Source: Silene conica (taxonomy: Eukaryota; Streptophyta; Magnoliopsida; Caryophyllales; Caryophyllaceae). From it: DNA of 64,000 nt. Position numbers and translations under genes: made by a program. Below are positions 36,520 through 49,159 of the stretch, one piece after another. The notes under the pieces were generated by a model. That model saw only the letters and a program-made list of their open reading frames with translations. It did no database searches and was not told where the DNA came from. The DNA lies in contig CM055316.2 of the NCBI GenBank assembly GCA_029255685.2, forward strand, positions 71,997,237 through 72,061,236. The letters are read 5' to 3'. Numbering within the stretch: the stretch's first letter is position 1; each line of letters starts with the position of its first letter.

Positions 36520-36595
36520 TTGTGAAGGCTTGATCCCGGGTTGCTTTAATAGTGTGAGAATGCTTCTACCACTGAGCCACTAAATTTTAACGCAA
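36520..36595 (-). other. tRNA-like (SINE-type) segment
   Basis: On the minus strand, tggctcagtggtagaagc matches an A box and gggatcaagcc resembles a B box about 30 nt on. No cloverleaf acceptor stem was found; probably a tRNA-derived repeat. Confidence 0.35.
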
Positions 36596-37019
36596 TATTA
36601 GTATAAAGATACATATTTATAACTTTTTTCACTGATTAATGGCAACCCATCACCCCCTATGAATCCGCCTATGAAGGTAAAACAATATCTTCTAGAAAAT
36701 GTAGGGTTTTGTTTTCTCGAAAATATGGATTAAGAGTGGTTTGCTGACGATTCGTGATATAACTCTATAATAGATATTGGTTATTTGGTGACGGTTTATG
36801 AAGCTAATAAAAAGGTAATTTTTCTCCATCAATGAATCAAACGAAGGATCCCTTTAGAAGGCATATGAAAATAGCAATACAAAGATGAACCGAATTGTCA
36901 TTTTATGTATGTTTTGAGATCCTTAGTTTCATAAAAGAAATTTATACTTTGACTTTTCTTAGATTTGTTTTCGATTATACCTATCTTTTATAAGCGTCGT
37001 TTGACAATTTATTAATGAA

Positions 37020-37587
37020 CTAGTTTTAAACCCGTGCAAATTGCACGGGTATCTTTTAAAAAAATAGTACATAAATATTATTAACAAAACATAAACGATA
37101 TAATTGGGCGGAATTTAAGTATTAGTTTTTGTAACTTTGCTGATGAATTTTAGTCATTTGACGAAAAAAATCTGACCACGGTAACTTTAAAATCGGAAAT
37201 TTTTTTTTATACTTCTCGTAAGTATACTAAAACTCTTTTTTTTATATATAGAACTAAGACGTTTGTTATTATGAACTGTTCAAAAGTTTTCCAAAATTAA
37301 TTTCTTGGAATTAAAATATTTTGTTCTATAATTTTTTAGTTCATTTGTAGTTACATTTTAGTATTTAAATTTCTTATTCTTATAAATTGGTGTAATTTAT
37401 TATTAATATTATTTTAATCAAAATAGTGCGATTTCTGACAACATTAATATTTTCGTACGTACGAAACATAAAACGTAATTATTTACGTACCAACATAAAC
37501 ATAGCGGTTTTTCAGAAATTAAATTCATTTTCTTTGCTGCGGGATCCTAAGGATGGGTTAAATATTTTGCTATTTATATAGATAAGA
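37020..37587 (-). mobile_element. Non-autonomous Helitron, 568 bp
   Basis: On the minus strand it starts TCTTATCTATATAAATAG after an A (37587) and ends with hairpin cccgtgcaatttgcacggg, tttaaaa and CTAG (37020-37023), then T. This satisfies 5' TC, 3' hairpin, CTRR and insertion between A and T. Its start matches that of the element at 42482, so both are one family. No coding sequence. Confidence 0.75.
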
Positions 37588-38052
37588 TTGATCTCTCCTT
37601 AAAAAAAAAAATTGTCGTTAATATAGTGTTTGTATGCAGGTTTTTAGGACGCACAATAAAAATTAAAAAGCGGATTGGTTGATAAATATTGACAATATAG
37701 AGTGGTGAAAAAAGAGATGTTTGTTGTGAACACATTAGTGAGGATAACAAATCAGAGTTCCACTAATATGAAAAACCATTTGATGTATGGTGATATCCTT
37801 CAGAAGTTGAAATCCATTCCTACTTCACAAGATCAAAGTATTAAGTATATGTAGCGTTGCTGATGTTATACTCAACTTGCAATAGTTTTATCATGATGTA
37901 TGCCATCAACTTTTATAGATATATATTGTGATCATTTTCCTCCCTTTTATATCTCTTTAGACGTATGTGACATAAGAATACAATAGGATCAAATAATCGA
38001 TGAGTAGTGTATTTAAGATTAATGGTAGTGGCGAAAGTTTGGTTTCGAGCTT

Positions 38053-38266
38053 TGTTAGAACATGCAAACATGTCAGATCACCTCAAATGAAAGAGATGAT
38101 CACTCGACAATACAAGAGTAGTTTCATGTATTCTAAAACCAATTGGTAATAGGGGAATATATAACCCCTTTTATTATAAACTAGGGTAATATCTCTTTCT
38201 CCAACAATGTGCAAACACTCACAACACGTGCAATGTAGGTGGTTTATATTCTAACAGACTTCGAAA
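38053..38266. mobile_element. Small LTR-type element (solo LTR or TRIM)
   Basis: It starts tgttagaacatgc and ends tatattctaaca, perfect TGTTAG/CTAACA short inverted ends over 214 bp. The internal aaaccaattggtaatagg recurs as aaaccaattggtgatagg at about 45662. Flanking 5-mers (agctt/gactt) do not match well. Confidence 0.6.
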
Positions 38267-40350
38267 ATAATGGATATTAGTGAAATTCAGGAATTTGATT
38301 GTCTTTTGGTTAGGGATGGTCAAACGGGCTAGCCAGGCTTAGCCATAATTAATTAAACACTCGGAACCAACCCGAGGTAGCTAGGAGGCGGGTAGCGCCA
38401 GGTTGCACGCGGGCCGAGCAAAATTGACCTGAAAGGCAAGTTTATGATGGGCCCTGATTTAATATTTTCGACTCAGAACCGGCCATGATAGGGGGGAGTA
38501 ACCGAAGGGGTAGATTGACCCTTATGTTTGTCCAATCCTAATTTTAGTCATATACTTTTGACTTTGTGGCTTGTTTATTTAGATTAAAAGTAAGGTTAAT
38601 GATACAATGGCACACGTATTTTCTATTAAGGGTTATTGGAAAATAGTTTACTTGAATCTCAATATCTCATATATATCACATGAGTGAGGTTACATACACC
38701 TAATCATTTTTACCGGACCATCTTAAAAGCACTCAAGGATGTTGTACTGCTCATGTTTATTACTTTTCTTATTTAGCCGTCCCGTGTCCGATACTCGGAT
38801 ACCCGACACTCGTTGGACACATGACTAAACATATTATAGTTTAGAGGATGAATAAAATTTTAAAAAAGATCGATTAAAAGATGTTTTTGGGTGAAAAATG
38901 AGAATTAGTTAAAGTGAAGGTCAAATTGTACATTTACTTGTTTAGATTTAGTTTCAAATACATGATAAAAATAAAATTATACGTTATTTATAATCGTAAA
39001 CTATATATTTTACTATATTTAAATGTCGTGTCTCGTGTCCTAAATTTTATAGGGTACCATGTCGATCGTGTCCGTATCGATGTCGGTTTTGGTGATTAGT
39101 GTATTGGCCTAACCGGTGCACTGCTCCACCTCCACCCACAATTAAAGGACATTCATTTGCCAATTTTCCTGCCACTAAATCGTATTTGCAACCTTTTTAT
39201 TACTTCCATAGGCTACTTGATTAATTTGAGTTATTTTTGTTTACCTTTTAGATCTACTTTACGTAGTTAATTATCAATTATCAGTACTTGTGGTGTCTAT
39301 TGTCTAGTGTACGAGTTTGTATCCTTTACTTTTTCAATACTTTAGTACACTTTTGGAAATAAAGAAACGTGTATGAAATTTTAAGTATCGTTTGAAGTAC
39401 CAATTTGCATCTCCCTACTCGATCTTGAGCCACCTAACATTACACATTGGCCGAACTCGGTCACTAAATATGCATGTATGATGTACCGTGTATCTTCGAT
39501 ACTAGACTTGTAATTTTGTAAATTTTCATAGAATAACTGTGTCTTACATTTGGTTGTACACTCGTATTATATAGCCTACCCGTAATTTCAGACCGCATTG
39601 GAGTAATAATATAACTGGCAATGATGTTGTGAAGTAACTTAAACATGGTTTTGATGTGGTGGCAAGGTGCCAAGTAGCAATCATCTAACCATAGTGAAAT
39701 GACTTATCCCTATTAAATGGTTTCTGATTAGGAACTTTATTGTAACCAATCAATTTATCAATGTGAAATTGCTAATTCTCTTTTGTGTAAACAATGTTCA
39801 CAAAGTTATTGTGAAATTGATAAGGATACCATTGTTTTTTGGTGGATTGTTTTCTTATATGTTTTGTTATAAAACTTGACGAGGGTTGAATCTCCCGACC
39901 CATGTATTTCTGCACCATCACATGTACCATGTAAATCAATCTTTGGGGGATTGCAGCTGCCACGTAGTTATAAAACTATTTTACATAAGATATACTAGGT
40001 TATTAATATGCAAAGGAACAAATATCGGTGGAGGACAAATGATGAAGTGACTTATAATTCGCATGACAATGATGTCATAATATATATATATAGTGCCATC
40101 TCTATTTTTCATTTATATGGTTTTCATATTCTTTTAAGTCAATACATAAAAAAAAACTATAAAACATCTACTATATAATTCGAAGCACAAATATTTCAGT
40201 CTTTATAATAGTTCAGCCCAATCTATATATTTTGAGATATTGAAAATTATTATGTGTTTCAAAATGCCAAAATGACGTAAAAAAAAAAGGTACTTGAGAT
40301 ATTCCACGGTGATGCGGATTTTCTAATGAGTTTGAGCGGCCCTACTTTAA
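38267..40350. other. Intergenic, repeat remnants only
   Basis: At 38310-38520 there is a GC-rich patch (gggatggtcaaacgggctag...) similar in style to hAT subterminal regions. At 38780-38840 and 39010-39090 there are 'gtgtccgatac'-type motifs also seen at 11.4-11.5 and 19.5 kb. No gene recognised. Confidence 0.3.
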
Positions 40351-40652
40351 GGGGTCGTTTGGTTCGAGAAGGTGGAATGAAATGGATTGGAATTGAATGT
40401 CATACTATTATGGAATGGATTGAGATTCTCATACCATACTAAACTTGTTTGGTTTGATTATTTTTATACTATAGGGAGGAATGAAGTTGGAATCTTGGGC
40501 GAAGAGTAAGGTATATATGTGATTCGAGGGAGTTGGAATGGAGTTAGAATTCATCAAGTAATATCTAACTCAATTTCAAAACAAGTCAATCGAACACTTG
40601 ATTCTCTCAAATCCAGTTCATTTCATTTTAAACCCTCCAACCAAACAGCCCT
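40351..40652. mobile_element. Tourist-like MITE
   Basis: The inverted ends ggggtcgtttggtt and aaccaaacagccct are typical of Tourist elements, with ggaatgaa/ggaatt-rich subterminal parts. The 3-bp TSD is degraded (TAA versus CAA). Non-coding, about 300 bp. Confidence 0.65.
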
Positions 40653-41410
40653 CAAGTGTCAAATGAGACCCCAAATATACAAGGAACCATGTTGTATATT
40701 ATATATTTGATTCAAAGCAATTAAATTTTTTACTATAAAAGATATTAATAGAAACCATTCATTTTGAGATATTTTTATGTTATGATCCCCTAGTTTAAAA
40801 ACTTCTTAGACCTAGTTTTTTTACGCCGAAAGGAGATGAACTAAATTGAAAGGAACTAGTTAAACTAAACTGAATGAAGTTAACATAAGAGTTAATTTGA
40901 GAAAAAATAAGTTAAACTGAATAAAATTGAGGTGAAATAAGTTGAAATAGAGCAGAAAAAAACATGGCGATACAACCCTTATAGACGGCCCTGGTGATAT
41001 GTGTCTCTCCCACGAAGTTTGGACATGTTGAAATGCATGTGTTGGGAGGAATAGCCATTTAGACGCTTCATTTGTGTGATAGAATGATAATGACCTTAAA
41101 GAATAAGGATGGAAGTATATGAGCCCTTGCTTTTAAGGACATTGTCCCTAGTGCCCTTAGTGATAGTAACCATTAACATCTCTGTCATCGTACCAAATTA
41201 GTACATACTACATCTGCACAATCGGGTGAAAATATCAACCTGGATAAGTGGATCAATAGTTGTCAAATTATTTTGTTCCACAGAATTTGTCTGCATTTGG
41301 ATCTGCTTATCACATCAATTCAAAATGTTTTGTTATGCTCATTTCTACTCCCTGTCTCGGCTTTTCTGTAGAGGCAGAATTTAGTGCCCTATCGCACCAT
41401 ATTATTTATT
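40653..41410. other. Intergenic, no gene seen
   Basis: At 40820-40965 there are loose direct repeats of 'gaactagttaaactaaactg', similar to those at 45930-46070. Nothing else recognised. Confidence 0.3.
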
Positions 41411-41419
41411 CATTTATTT

Positions 41420-41658
41420 GCTCTTGATGAGTCTAGTGGTTAAAACTTGGGCCACATTCTCAAAGGTCTTAGGTTCAAGCCTTACCAAGAGCGGTCTTGG
41501 GGGTAAATTGACTTGAGGCTATGTCTTCTACATTTCGAGCCTGTCACCCCGTAAAAAAGGGTGGTTAACCTAGTGTACGTGGTTTGCAGGCTATCACATA
41601 TGCTCGGGGGTTTATCAGTGCCACCAAAGGTAGCGGCTGCGGGTTCCCACGTCATTCA

Positions 41659-41661
<3 letters not shown>
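41420..41661 (+). mobile_element. tRNA-derived SINE
   Basis: The head has A-box-like gagtctagtggttaaaactt and B-box-like taggttcaagcc, then a roughly 190-bp body ending gcgggttcccacgtcattc. A (TA)n tail follows. A possible TSD catttattt occurs at 41411-41419 and 41765-41773. Confidence 0.7.

Positions 41662-41745
<84 letters not shown>
41662..41745. repeat. (TA)n microsatellite, 84 bp
   Basis: Uninterrupted alternating TA directly after the SINE body, probably grown from its 3' tail. Confidence 0.95.
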
Positions 41746-41749
<4 letters not shown>

Positions 41750-41875
41750 GATATTTTACAATTACATTTATTTTTCACATTACTTAAATTGATGGTTACG
41801 CGTCTTGTCGTTGAAAATTTGCGTTATTTATTTGGCTTGGATGGTCAAAAGTTTTCATCCCCAACTGATCTCAAC

Positions 41876-42368
41876 TAAGGTCGTTAGTGAGAGTAGACAA
41901 CTCGCAAGCAACTCAAGATCGGCCCTATTAAAGTTTAGCTTGTACGAGCTTGGCTCGAGTGCTTACGAGCAAAGGCGGTTTCGACTCGAAAAATTTGCGA
42001 GCTGCTCGAACTTGTGTGATTAGATAAGATATCGTTCCTATGTTATAATTTCTTTTTTCATAATTATATATTTTTATCACACATATCAAATGTCTCATTG
42101 GTTTGCCAAATAGTTTTACATATAACCTTCCAGCCTATTATTGAAAATGTCATAAGCAAAAAAAAACTCGAAAAATTAACAGTTATATATAGGCTTGATT
42201 TGAGCTCGAGTTTGGCTCGAACTCGCATTAAAGCTCGCAAACTTGATTATAAACGCATTTTCTTCAAGCTAGGGTAAACTCGAGATCGGCTTGAGCACGA
42301 GTTTTAGTTCTTGAGCACAAGCCGAGCAAGGTCAAACTCGGGCTTGACTCGGCTCGTTAACACCCTTA
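41876..42368 (-). mobile_element. hAT-like element, gctcga-rich family
   Basis: The right end ggctcgttaacaccctta is the inverse of the start of the element at 57313. The left end taaggtcgttagtgag is its diverged partner. Flanks atctcaac/ttcccaac agree at 6 of 8 positions. It is filled with 'gagctcgag/gctcgaac' motifs and has no transposase. Confidence 0.65.
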
Positions 42369-42481
42369 TTCCCAACATACATATACTTCCTAATAGTTAT
42401 TTTTAATTGTCATTCTCACTTTTCGAGACACCCACCTCCCTCTTTAATATCTCTCAAAATATATAACTAAATATATTGAAA

Positions 42482-43541
42482 TCTTATCTATATAATTACT
42501 GAATCATTTCAGAAGCCTTCGACGCGCCACATCATCAATGCAATTGTGATTTTTTTTTAATTTTTTTTTTAATTTTCTCAGGTGGGTCCCGCAATTTCTT
42601 TTATAAATTTCCTAGGAAATACCCGCCTGAAATTCTAAATATATACCTGATATCGTAGTTTAAGAAATATTACGTAACAGTTTTTCTATAAATTCGTAAA
42701 CATGAAATTTTTACGAAAAACTCGTGTAAAATTGCGTAATTCATTTGCACAACTATTTTGATTTTACAAAAATAAACTGTAAATTTTACGTAATGATTAA
42801 TAGCCGGATTGAATATACCTGTAGATAATTAATAATTTGCACAACTGTTTTAACATTAAAACGGTTTATGGTATTAAAATTTTAGAATAAACCGCAATTT
42901 CATTTATGAATTTCCTGAGAAATAACCGTCTGAAATTCTAAATAAATACCTGATAACGTAGTTTATTAAGAAATATTACGTAACTTTTTTTATATAAATT
43001 CATAAACATGAAATTTTAATTTCTGGCAAGAGTATACCCGTTAAATATACCGGTGCATTTTTGCAATCGAAAAAAAGCGACAATACTAAATTTAAAAACA
43101 AAATTGAGTAAAGTTAAAAAATTCCAATAAATAATTACAATACACAATATATCGATATATTATATCGATGTTCTTAAAAGTATACCGGCTAAATATACTC
43201 GTGCATTTTTACAATCGAAAAAAAAGCGACAATACTAAATTAAAAAACAATAAAAATAAAATAATATTAATATAACAACCAATAATAGTGTACAAATTTA
43301 TATATTTGTGCGAAATCAAATCATAAACATAAGGGTACAAAATAAACCTTGAAATAACATCTATATCGATTTAAAAAAAAAACAATAAAAGAATGGATAT
43401 AGAAATACCATTATTATTATCATGTGCATTTTAACGTATTATCAATATAATAGAAATTGAATGCACAATATTCACGTATTATTGACACTATTCAGTAATA
43501 TTAATTATCCACCATATTTTTTTCCACGGGTTTAACACTAG
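42482..43541 (+). mobile_element. Non-autonomous Helitron, ~1.06 kb, with internal duplications
   Basis: It starts TCTTATCTATATAATTAC after an A (42482) and ends ccacgggtttaacaCTAG before T (43538-43541). The terminal hairpin is degraded. Two internal direct duplications are visible: about 110 bp at roughly 42605-42715 and 42900-43020 (both with gaaatattacgtaac), and about 75 bp at roughly 43030 and 43178 (both with aaagcgacaatactaaat). Confidence 0.65.
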
Positions 43542-43939
43542 TTTATACTAATATTGAAGCTTTATTTGTAAAGAATTTTAGGGTATGATTTTTATAAATT
43601 TTCAACCAATATATTTTTGTAGAAATTGAATTCAAAGGTTCACCTTGTAAAATGAAAACGTCAATTATTTTAGAACGGACGAGGTAAATCTAAAGGATGC
43701 ATGAAATTTTATTTTAGATTACGAAGGAATAAATAAAATGTTTAACCTATCTACAATTCTTCATTATAAAACAGATTCGATAAAACTTTCTATATTCTCT
43801 TAAGAGTTAACTATCGGCCGCAAAACTGATTCACAATCAAGTTATCAAAGTAATAAAGCTTTCTTTGTCAATGGTAAAGAAAGGCGGTTAATACATTTGG
43901 CATTCGCGCGAGCATACTCTAACTCTTTTTGAAAGGATA

Positions 43940-44090
43940 TTTATGCATTTAGCCCGATAGGGGCGAACCCGGAATCGAATGTTTGGGGTAGCAGAAAAAT
44001 TAGAAAGACAAAATGCATGTAACAGGATTCGAACTTGGGTCGTTAGGTTGGAAACCAAAACAATTACCATTAAACCACACGATTTTTACA
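43940..44090 (-). other. tRNA-like, probable SINE (minus strand)
   Basis: The minus strand has tggtttaatggtaattg (A-box-like) and agttcgaatcctg (B-box-like) with plausible spacing. A tail continues to about 43940 with gattccgggttcgcccc. No intact tRNA cloverleaf or TSD was established. Confidence 0.4.
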
Positions 44091-44385
44091 ATACATTTAA
44101 TGGGATATTATTTATTTATTTACCAGTCAATAATAGTTGGATAGTAAAAATCCGTCTTCTAAGTCAATTTCGTTAAGTTCGGATAGCGACTGTCACCCGT
44201 TGCTACTATATGGGCCTTTGCATTCAGGGAGAGAACTCACAATAACCAACTCTTTAAAATGATTAAAACCGAGAATTAATACTGTGTCGCCTAATGGGAT
44301 CTCAAAGGGTTAATTTGCCTCTCTTTGCTACTCCTAATATATTTATCACTATAGTAGAATTAGTGCTTCCAAGAAATCCAATGCA

Positions 44386-44600
44386 CAACCTCTGTTCAAT
44401 CTATAATCTTATAAAAATTCTCATTAAAGACGGACACATCCGTCACAGGATGAAGACGGGTCAAATAATATTTACGTGAGTAGATAACACAAAAATAAAT
44501 GGTGCTCTCTACACGCACTCTCCTTTTATTCTATCTACTCACATTTTTAGTCCGTTTTCAACTTGTCATGAATATACTCGTCTTCAACGCGACCCTGACA
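44386..44600. mobile_element. Possible MITE with cgtcaca/gaagacgg subterminal blocks
   Basis: The stretches from gacggacacatccgtcacag and the inverse of the 44550-44595 region share gaa(g/a)acgg and tgtgag-type blocks. Ends and TSD are not resolved. Confidence 0.3.
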
Positions 44601-46945
44601 ATGAAGTTAGTGGGCTATGGTAATGGAAGGCCAAAACCTAAAAAAAGTTTACAACTTTACACAAATACCATATCTATTTTAATAAACTATGCCCTGACCT
44701 TTTCCTACTCCAAACCATTACTACAGGTTATTACTGTAATGATGATGTGTATACCAGCAATTCACATTGTTTACTTATATAATCTGCCAATTAACTTTCC
44801 CCTTATCTTCTCAACAATTTAGCATTTTCTGTGACGTTTTTGGTAAATTTTTGTCGACGTATCGTGTAGGAAGTATACCTGTATCAAGTGAAAAAGTCAC
44901 TTTAAACAACGGTGATCGATAGCATAAAAATTACCAAAAGAATGCGTTAGTACAAAATAATCTTTCAAAAATTTGAAGAGATTTTTTAATAGAGAGGCAC
45001 AATACTATGCAATTTCCGCTTTAGTATTTGCAATATATTTCGTAAATTTTATTACTTTACTTGTTAGTGTTTTGTCTTTTTGATTAAATATACTTTTTAA
45101 TTAAATATAGAAAAAGTGTTATTGCATAAATCCTAAGATTGGAAATAAAACTGTCACATTTTGTATTTATGAGGCGTGAATTTTTGTCTTTAATATACTT
45201 TGTTGGACACTTGGACCCTAGTTCGATCATTGGCTCACTACATTTTGTGTCTTTTAAAAGTAAGATGATGGGCGTCTTCAGGGCCGGTCCTTAGGGGTGT
45301 TTCATGAGTCATGTGACAAGGCCCAAGTCTAGAAGGGGCCTATGGGAACGAAATTAGAAGTCCGATATATAAATTGTACCTCGAGGCCTTTTATTAAATA
45401 AGGTTTATTACTTATAACAATCAAATTAATGGAAGTAGTCCAGTAATTATGCATCTGAGTTCTATTTATTCATAGCTTCTACCTTCTTTAAATCAAAAAT
45501 CATAAAATCGTTTATTAAATTGTATTTTTGCAAAGCCCTAGGTAGTATCTCTGGTCAGCCAAGGAAGAGAGTTCAACGGTGGTGCTACTCAACCACGATG
45601 CTACCCCGCGCCATCTCTAGTGTATGAGAACGGACCATAAGCAAGTGAGATTTCATCCTAAAACCAATTGGTGATAGGAGGAGTAGCCCACTTAGCTTGT
45701 AAGCTAGTCCTTCACTTTTATTCTACCAATGTAGAATAATGCCCCTCATACACATATGAGAAGAGCCCTCACTACCGAGTTTAACACTTTCGATTAATTC
45801 TCCTTTGGTTTTATTGCGTTTCTTTTATCTAATATGACCCTGACACAAATCTTCGCCACTTTATCTACCAAGTTCATTCCTTAATATAATTACTTTGGTT
45901 CGGCCTTGTTCGCTGGGTTGAATAAAGCTGAGCTGAATTCGGGTGAACTAAATTAAGCTGAACTGAATTGAAATTTGTTGAGTGAATAAAGTTAAAATAA
46001 AAAATAAGTTAAGCTGAATAAAGTGAGTTGAATTGAGTGGAACGAAATAAAGTTAAAATTAAGCCGAAAAGAGCTTGGCGGCTTACTACTCCATATAGTT
46101 ATCTTTTACGGACTAGTGATTACGAAAGAAACTGTCAAAATTGTGAAGCTCCTTATATCTTTGTGGAGTAGGATATAACCTAAACAAGCGCACAAGAAAA
46201 GCTAATAGATAGACATTCATTACATAGATGTTTAATTTACAAAATACAATTGTCAAACATATTAATCATGCATCAAAAATAAAAGTTTATAGTATATGAT
46301 AAGTTATAGTTAGGATCCTTACCATTTTCAAAAAGAAAATAGATGGTTTATTTTCTCCTAATAATTTCAGATTTTATCTAACGACAATCTACCGGTCTAA
46401 ATTTTATATCGAAAGTTGAGTAAAAAAGGCATTGATAGGATAAGTAGATATTATACTATATTGTGAGACGTAATAAACTCTCAATTTCGTTTAGAAGAGG
46501 ACAAGATCCAACTCTATAGCATAGGCAGTAAGTTTCGTGACAAACCGTCTCTCACTAATTTAGTGAGAGACATAACAGGAAAATACAAATTTTGATGACC
46601 TCTCACCCCATCATATAAGCCGTCTCTTATTGAGATACCATCTCACTAAATTTTTTGTGTAGGATAGATTAGTTGGTGATAAATTGATAATGCATTAGTT
46701 TTTCCTACGTCATACTCACTAGTCACTAAGGGCGAAAGCTAAAGATACTGGCTGACATACTGACATTAGTCTCCCACGGTTTATTAATTACTCCGTTTCA
46801 GTCAATAATTTAAATTAAATAAAAGAAATAATATAAATTATGGGTGATATATATTGCTTTTGTACAAATTATGTGTGATATATATTGCTTTTGTATAACT
46901 GATTGAATAAACAGTTAAATTACTCTAGTTTGTTAAGGTTGGCAC
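44601..46945. other. Intergenic with repeat remnants
   Basis: No gene is recognised. 45289-45350 (agggccggtccttagg...) looks like a TE terminus without a partner. 45640-45790 shares aaaccaattggtgatagg with the small LTR element at 38053. 45930-46075 holds loose 'agctgaataaagt' repeats. 46837-46896 is a two-copy 30-bp repeat (gtgatatatattgcttttgt). Confidence 0.35.
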
Positions 46946-47374
46946 TAAACCTGGCAAGTCGTGTAGGGTTCGTGTTCGTGTCACATGTAAACGGGTCACA
47001 TATCCCCGACCTAATTAAATTTCGTATCGTGTTCGTGTCGACCCACTTAAATAAATGGGTCATCAAACCTCAACCCTAACCCATTAATTTCGTGTCGGGT
47101 TCGTGTCGTGTTTTCGTGTCATGTCCATATTTGGAAAGTTTAAGTATATTTATGTGATGGAGGATAAAAAAAATTTGGATTAATTTAGTAAACAGGTCAT
47201 TCATGTCGGATTCGTGTTTAAAGAGCTCAACCCAAATCTGATCCAATTAAATATCGTGTCGTGTTCGTGTTGACCCACTTACATAAATGGGTCATTGAAC
47301 CTCAACCCAAACCCGCTAATATCGTGTTGGGTTCGTGTCGTGTTTTCGTGTCGTGTCATTATTTACCAGCTCTA
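46946..47374. mobile_element. hAT-like element, gtgtcgtgttcgtg family
   Basis: The ends taaacctggcaa and ttaccagctcta are imperfect inverted repeats. Flanks gttggcac/gtccgcac agree at 6 of 8 positions. Inside, a roughly 90-bp block (gacccacttaaataaatggg ... cgtgtcgtgttttcgtgtc) is present twice. Non-coding, 429 bp. Confidence 0.65.
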
Positions 47375-47633
47375 GTCCGCACTCTCCAACAGATACTGCA
47401 AAATGGTTTTAAATGTTTCACACTTTTACCATATACTTCACTTTTAAGTTCTTATGATTTTTAATGGCTTATCTTTAAATTTTTTAGAAATCTTTTGTTA
47501 TTTACTTCTACCGTTTCGATGAGTTATGTAATTATTCTATCTTTGGTGTTTTAGTCAATTATTCACTTTTTTATTTTAAAAACGTTTTTAATAAATAACT
47601 TGATCATCATCTACCCTAATCAATTTGATCTAA

Positions 47634-47665
47634 CTAGGTTGTAACCCGTGAACTTCACGGATCTG
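47634..47665 (-). mobile_element. Helitron 3' end, minus strand
   Basis: On the minus strand, ccgtgaagttcacggg hairpin, ttacaac, CTAG then T. The body must extend to the right, but its 5' start was not identified. Confidence 0.5.
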
Positions 47666-48046
47666 TTTTTAGTAATTTAAATTAATATTGTTAATAATAT
47701 AAAGAGAAAGAAATCAATTATTTTAGAACTTTAATAATATGAAACTAATATTGTTAATAATTAAAAGATAAAGAAATTAATTATTTTAGAATTTTAAAAT
47801 AGGAAATTAATATAAAGATAAAGAAGTTGATTATTTTAGTACTTTAATAATATGAAATTAATATTGTTAATAATATTAAATAAATATAAATACTTTTAGT
47901 TTAAAAATTACATAGCGTTATGTGAAAAATCGTGTTAGATTAAAACTAAAATGCGTTCGCATAAATTAAGACGCATACATTAATATATAAATCGAGTCGG
48001 ATTAAATTAATCCGACCTATATATCAATATATATACTTAAAAGAGG

Positions 48047-49030
48047 AACTTTTCGAGCGATTTTATTGGCTATTGTTTTAGAGTGATTTCATTGGTTATT
48101 ACTTTGTCTAAATAAATTAAGTATATAAATAAAAAAATAATTAAATAGTAATAAAATATCAGATGGATAATTATTATTTTTAGAGCTATTACATTGAATA
48201 TTACTCTGGTTAAATAAATTAATTATATAAATAAAAGGATAATTAAATAATAATAAAATATTAATTGGATAATTATTGAATTAGTTAACAAAATAATTGA
48301 TTTCGTTGGCTATTGTTTTAGAGCAATCTCATTGGTTATTGTTTTAGAGTAATTTCATTGGCTATTACTTTAGAGATTCCGACCTTGGCAAACTACTAAT
48401 TCTTTTATGAATTTTTTTTTTTTTTTGAAAGACTTTTATGAAAATATATTTTAATATGAAAATATATTTTAGTTAATCTGATATATAACATTAAGATAGA
48501 AGTTATTAAGAGAATAAGAGTTGGACTATGTTTATGATAAAGTGGTTAAGATTGTGAATTGACAATGCCGACATAAAAGTATAAAACAACCTTGAAGCGT
48601 CCAATTCTGGCATATGCTTCATATTTTCTATACGGTTTTCCTACCTTGATAGAAATAAAATATCAGTTGGATATTATTGTTTTTAGAGCGATTACATTGG
48701 ATATTACTTTTATTAAATAAATTAAGTATTTAAATAAAAACATAATTAAATAGTAATAAAATATCAGTTGGATAATTATTGAATTAGTGAACAAAATAAT
48801 TGACGTCGTTGGCTATTGTTTTAGAGCAATTTCATTGGTTATTACTTTGGTTAAATAAATTAAGTATATAAATAAAAAGATAATTAAATAATAATAAAAT
48901 ATCAGTTGGATAATTATTGTTTTTAGAGCGATTACTTTGGTTATTACTTTGGTTAAATAAATTAAGTATATAAATAAAAAGATAATTAAATAGTAATAAA
49001 ATATCAGTCGGGTAAAATTACTAAATTAGT
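48047..49030 (+). repeat. ~120-bp tandem repeats in two clusters
   Basis: Units read like gagcgattacattggatatt, actttggttaaataaattaa, gtatataaataaaaagataa and taaaatatcagttggataat. About three lie at 48047-48380 and three at 48660-49030. About 280 bp of other sequence separates the clusters. Confidence 0.75.
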
Positions 49031-49159
49031 TAACAAAATTATTGATTGTAAATTAATAGTTTTGGCAACCGTGGAGTTATGGTATAATTTGTTGTTTCCC
49101 TACTCTTATTTAATTAAAAGCATAAATAGATGTATGATGAATATATGAAGTACTTGAGT

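Larger units (their letters stand above)
35751..36673. mobile_element. hAT-like element carrying a nested CACTA fragment
   Basis: Imperfect inverted ends (gcagtggcgaatctagg and the inverse of tatgaatccgcctatg) are flanked by the 7-bp duplication AAGGTAA (35744-35750 and 36674-36680). A CACTA-type segment starts at 35790. The interior also has tRNA-like motifs. The superfamily is inferred from TSD length only. Confidence 0.55.

Noticed and set aside
36520..36595. Possible functional tRNA gene on the minus strand
   Set aside because: Good A box but poor B box and no acceptor stem.
41561..41878. 105-codon ORF with a long Ile-Tyr run
   Set aside because: It is only the translation of the (TA)n tract joined to SINE sequence.
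43940..44090. Possible functional tRNA gene on the minus strand
   Set aside because: A- and B-box-like motifs exist, but no 7-bp acceptor stem or complete cloverleaf could be built by eye; a SINE is more likely.
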